Assembly: GCA_900770405.1 (NCBI GenBank)
Contig: CAAGKL010000101.1
Span: 1 to 35,023 of the forward strand
Origin: Clostridia bacterium
GTDB lineage: Bacteria > Bacillota > Clostridia > UBA1381
DNA length: 35,023 nucleotides
Direction of reading: 5' to 3'
Positions 31,722 through 35,023 of this stretch are shown here, piece after piece. The notes beneath the pieces are model-generated. The model searched no databases and was not told where the DNA came from. It was given only the letters and a program-made list of their open reading frames with translations. Made by a program: the position numbers and the translations under genes. Every line of letters begins with the position of its first letter. The stretch's first letter is position 1.

Positions 31722-34071
31722 CACTTATGCCGACCGAAACGGCGGCTATCCGCAGGGATATATAAAGACGGCAGCGGAGCTGGGACTGACAAAATCAATC
31801 ACATGCGGCACGGACGGAGCTATGACGCAGATCGACGCAGTCAATCTGGTGTATAATGCGCTTGATGTTAAGCTGTTGGAGGTCTCGGATTTCGGCAGCG
31901 GAGATTTATCAAAGGGCAGCGAAACCTTTATGACCGGTATAATGAAGCTGGGCAGACAAAAGGGAGTAATGACTGATAACGGCTTTACTTCGCTCGGCGG
32001 CGCATCGGCGGTCGGCGTGGGATATGTGCAGGTGGGTTTGACTGCGGCGAAAATTTCCGATAATGTCGGAGCGTGCGACGAAATGCTTGCGCACACGGTC
32101 GAAATGTACTATGTTACCGACGATTTTAACGACAATACAGCCGTGTATATCGAGGATACCGGCAAGGACGATATTATAACCTTTTCGGCAGAGGATTTTA
32201 TGGATTTTGACGGAAATACCATATCCTATAAGAAAAACGGGGCGAAGTACAGTCGGATGATTGACAGAAATGCCGAACTCATCATTAATAATGAGGTGCA
32301 GGTGTCCTTCAATAAAAGCAGCTTTGATTTTTACGACGGCTATATTCACCTGATTAACAACGGCGGCGGATACAATATAATAATTGCGGACAAATATGAG
32401 TACGCGATAGTAAGCAGTATTGACAGCTCAAAACGGTACATATTCAATCAGATGCGCTCACCGCAGGTTTCGTCGAAATATGATCTGTCCGGTAATGCGG
32501 CAGAGAGCAACGCAATTATAATCCTCGACGAAAACGGCAGCAAAATAGCGTTTGAGGATATTAAAACCGGGGATATTCTGAATATCAGACAGTCTGCAAA
32601 CTTTATTAAAATTATCAGAGCCGGCAGCACAGTCGATAATTGCGTAATCGAAGCGATGGCGAAGGACGACAGCTCAACGACATATGTCACCGCCGACGGC
32701 GAATACAGCGCGTCGCGAATAATTGACACATATACAAATTCTCAGCCTGTTAATATCGGGAGCGCATACAGGCTCTATCTGAATATGGCGGAAAAGGTCA
32801 TTTGGGTCGAGAGCGAGAGCGCTGCCGCTGAGAATAAAATCGGCGTGCTGGTGCGTATAAAATACTATGAGAATGAAGTTGAGGATAGGCGGCGGTATAT
32901 TAAAATCTACGGACGGAATAAGACGTTTGAATGCTATTATACAGATGAAAAGATTAAGGTAAACGGCAGCAAATGCAAGTTTGAGACTGCGGCGGAGCTG
33001 CTCGGTGACAATATCGGCGAGCTTGTGATGTACAGCGTGGACGAAAACGGAAAGCTGACGGACATTACGACAGCGAGCGAAATCGGCACAAATGCCGGGC
33101 ACGGCTGGTACAAGATTGCGGCAAAGGGCAAATACCGGTTCGAGTCGGACGCGAGCGGTTTCAGTACGATGTTTTACAGCAATTCGTCTACCGAAAAATT
33201 TGTTGTGCCGAATTCCGAAGCGGATAGAAAGAATGAGGAGAAATACTCATACAACAGCATAAAGTTCAAAAATACCGATTATACGGTGGAGGCTTACTCC
33301 AAGGACAAGGACAGCATAACGGTGGACGCAGTTTTGGTAAATGTTGACTATGCGCGTGAATACGACATTGACGAGCAGAAGGGCTTGCTTATTACCGCGA
33401 TAAAAAACACAATAAACGAGGATGACGAGCCGATTGTTGTATTTGAGGGCTATGAGTTCGGACTGTCGACAAATGCCAAGCACACGAAGTACGCCCTTGC
33501 CGGGGACGTTACGATGGTTGACGCGAATATGTCGCCAAAGCCGATTGATCAGGAGGCATCGTTTGAGACTGTCGGTCCGAAATCGTATAAGGACATCAAA
33601 AAGGGAGATATAATATATTTCTCACTCAACTATGATGATGAAATCAAGGATATCAGAATGGCGTACGACTGCAGCGAAAAGCGGGCGTTTAATGCAAGAG
33701 TGCATACGGACGATTTTTATGACCGCGAGTATGACGGCACATATCTGAACTGTGATAATACGACTTGGAGCGGTACGGTTATCAGCGCACAGGGCACGGG
33801 CGTGCGGTTTGCGATGAACCATAACCCGGCGGCAATCAGATTTAACGACAAGTCGGACGTTGAAAAAAATGTCAGGGCTGTCGTTGTGAGGAATACGGGC
33901 AGCGTATTTGTGGTTGAGGGCACAGACTCCGATGCGCAGATAAGAACGGCGACCGTCGATGAAATACGAGGCTATAACGACACCGGAACTACGTCGGACG
34001 CCGATGATATAGTGTTTCTGTCATATCGCCGTTCGTTAAATTACGGAACAATCATATATCGTGACGAATAG
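31702..34071 (+). CDS. SLH-domain surface protein, 3' part of a frameshifted gene
   Basis: This is the continuation of the gene starting at 31290; the frame carries recognisable protein from about 31651 (QEFPEYSITLKEAER). It holds the end of SLH 2 (SLIGYDTYA), a third SLH domain (YPQGYIKTAAELGLTKSI to DAVNLVYNALDVKLLE) and about 690 residues of beta-rich extracellular sequence rich in Asp, Asn and Tyr, without a family I recognise. An AAGGAGG at 31681-31687 lies 14 bases before a TTG at 31702, so internal re-initiation is conceivable, but the product would lack a signal peptide. The gene is followed after 19 bases by the last beta-helix gene. It is either a true pseudogene or carries an assembly error. 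Confidence 0.75.
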   Translation: MSLIGYDTYADRNGGYPQGYIKTAAELGLTKSITCGTDGAMTQIDAVNLVYNALDVKLLEVSDFGSGDLSKGSETFMTGIMKLGRQKGVMTDNGFTSLGGASAVGVGYVQVGLTAAKISDNVGACDEMLAHTVEMYYVTDDFNDNTAVYIEDTGKDDIITFSAEDFMDFDGNTISYKKNGAKYSRMIDRNAELIINNEVQVSFNKSSFDFYDGYIHLINNGGGYNIIIADKYEYAIVSSIDSSKRYIFNQMRSPQVSSKYDLSGNAAESNAIIILDENGSKIAFEDIKTGDILNIRQSANFIKIIRAGSTVDNCVIEAMAKDDSSTTYVTADGEYSASRIIDTYTNSQPVNIGSAYRLYLNMAEKVIWVESESAAAENKIGVLVRIKYYENEVEDRRRYIKIYGRNKTFECYYTDEKIKVNGSKCKFETAAELLGDNIGELVMYSVDENGKLTDITTASEIGTNAGHGWYKIAAKGKYRFESDASGFSTMFYSNSSTEKFVVPNSEADRKNEEKYSYNSIKFKNTDYTVEAYSKDKDSITVDAVLVNVDYAREYDIDEQKGLLITAIKNTINEDDEPIVVFEGYEFGLSTNAKHTKYALAGDVTMVDANMSPKPIDQEASFETVGPKSYKDIKKGDIIYFSLNYDDEIKDIRMAYDCSEKRAFNARVHTDDFYDREYDGTYLNCDNTTWSGTVISAQGTGVRFAMNHNPAAIRFNDKSDVEKNVRAVVVRNTGSVFVVEGTDSDAQIRTATVDEIRGYNDTGTTSDADDIVFLSYRRSLNYGTIIYRDE

Positions 34072-34090
34072 CTTTTTGTGAGGAATTGGG

Positions 34091-35001
34091 GTGATTTCTA
34101 TAAAAACATTAAGGAAATGTGCGGCATTGTTCTGCTGTGTTAGCCTGCTGATGCCTGCGGGCATCGGCGCAGCGGCGCGGGAGGAGAATAAAACGGTATT
34201 GTATGTTGCACCCTACGGAAATGACAGCGCCGACGGCAGTATTGACGCGCCTTTGGCAACGCTGGATGGGGCGAGAAAACGGGTAAGGTCGGTAAGTAAA
34301 AAGCAGCCGGTTGAGATTATTTTCCGAGGAGGAGATTACCGCTTCGACGATATTGTATACTTTACCGGCGAGGATTCGGGCGAAGCTGCAAATCCCATAG
34401 TGTATAAGGCTATGGAGGGAGAAACGCCGGTATTTAAGGCATCCGCAGAGCTTAAAAATCCGGCAATTTCCAAGGTGACCGATGAAAGAGTGCTCAGAAG
34501 AATACAAAAGAGTGCACGGCATCACGTAGTGCAGATTGACCTTAACGGGCAGATTGAGCAGAAGGACATACGGCTCAATGTTGATATGGAGCCGACGCTT
34601 GATTGTTTCAAGGGCGGCGAGCCGAATGTGCTTTACATAGATAACGTTAAGCAGACGCTGTCCGAATGGCCGAACGGCGACGGCAATTACACACACTGGC
34701 TTACCTCGGAAAACGGCAGGACAATAACCTATGAGGGAACGAATCCGATTTATTGGGGCGAGGCAAAGGACTGGTGGATCGGCGGTTATCAGGACTGGGA
34801 CTGGAGATATTCGAGAATATCCGGAAAAAGTGTTGATCCTGTAAATAAGACAATAACCGTAACAAACCAGAACAGTAATTTTCAGTTTACGAGCTATCAG
34901 TCACGGCGGTGGAAGGCGTTCAATCTTCTGGAGGAGATTGATATGCCCGGCGAGTACTATATCGACAGGGATACTATGACGCTCTATCTTTATCCGCGGT
35001 A
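34091..35001 (+). CDS. Exported parallel beta-helix protein, 3'-truncated by contig end
   Basis: The first 303 residues of a secreted protein: signal peptide (about 1-28, hydrophobic CAALFCCVSLLMPAGIGAAA), then a close paralogue of the beta-helix region in the 1498-residue protein (VLYVAPYGNDSADGSIDAPL; ATLDGARKRV; WPNGDGNY; DWWIGGYQDWDWRYSR; RWKAFNLLEEIDMPGEYYID; LYLYP). It lacks the two N-terminal modules. GTG 34091 is used because GAGG lies suitably upstream and the signal peptide follows at once. The apparent stop at 35000-35002 takes its last base from the adapter and must not be trusted; the paralogue runs on for more than 550 residues. Confidence 0.82.
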
Positions 35002-35023
35002 AGATCGGAAGAGCACACGTCTG
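35002..35023. other. Illumina adapter sequence at contig end (artefact)
   Basis: The last 22 bases begin AGATCGGAAGAGC and match the start of the TruSeq read-2 adapter. The first 21 of them are the reverse complement of bases 1-21. They supply the final base of a false TAA stop at 35000-35002. Confidence 0.97.

Noticed and set aside
1..35023. Perfect 21-bp terminal inverted repeats, as in a linear plasmid or transposon
   Set aside because: The sequence is Illumina adapter on both sides.

Overview
The window reads as a metagenome-assembled contig from an uncultured, probably gut-associated member of the Clostridia (Bacillota). The basis is a pro-sigma-K-type sporulation sigma factor, strong AGGAGG ribosome-binding sites, YtrA-type GntR/ABC genes, LplABC-type sugar uptake, S-layer homology (SLH) domains and remnants of a clostridial integrative element. 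Monoglobales or Oscillospirales would fit, but the taxon is not provable from this sequence. Both ends of the contig are untrimmed Illumina adapter (1-21 and 35002-35023), so the first and last genes are cut by the assembly and not by biology.

Layout. (1) 22-4347, + strand: a branched-chain amino-acid (Liv) ABC transporter: substrate-binding protein (5' cut), two permeases and two ATPases. A hairpin lies after the binding-protein gene and a bidirectional terminator after the last ATPase. (2) 4455-7781, - strand: a GntR/YtrA repressor, an ABC ATPase and a large ABC-2-like permease. They are driven by a near-consensus promoter whose -10 lies inside a 32-bp operator palindrome. (3) 7927-11226: an orphan pyruvate formate-lyase activase; a - strand operon (DUF2752-like membrane protein, CpXC protein, an enzyme I N-terminal-like protein) whose promoter predicts a leaderless mRNA; and divergently sigK. 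(4) 11191-about 14060: decayed mobile DNA that replaces the last codons of sigK. It holds a truncated RepA initiator, a nested and inactivated IS3-family element, a short orphan ORF, a hairpin-rich segment with a terminator, and a small HTH regulator of integrative-element type.

(5) 14400-35001, + strand: a glycan-utilisation and cell-surface locus. It has an intracellular beta-helix protein, an AraC regulator, a sugar-binding lipoprotein with two LplB/LplC-type permeases, and an intracellular GH2 enzyme. These are followed by an exported block: a 1498-residue beta-helix protein, a 1151-residue SLH protein, a frameshifted SLH protein and a second beta-helix protein cut by the contig end.

How the parts fit. 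The promoters before the first beta-helix gene and before the exported block share a 16-bp identical box, an 11-bp identical -35 region and an extended -10 at exactly the same spacing. A related box lies inverted at the araC promoter. The simplest reading is one regulon controlled by the AraC protein: exported beta-helix and SLH proteins bind and cut a polysaccharide at the cell wall, the ABC permeases import fragments (its ATPase is probably encoded elsewhere, as is usual for this type), and the cytoplasmic GH2 and beta-helix proteins finish degradation. The first two exported proteins carry four copies of a roughly 280-residue module that I do not recognise. No tRNA, rRNA or CRISPR array was seen.
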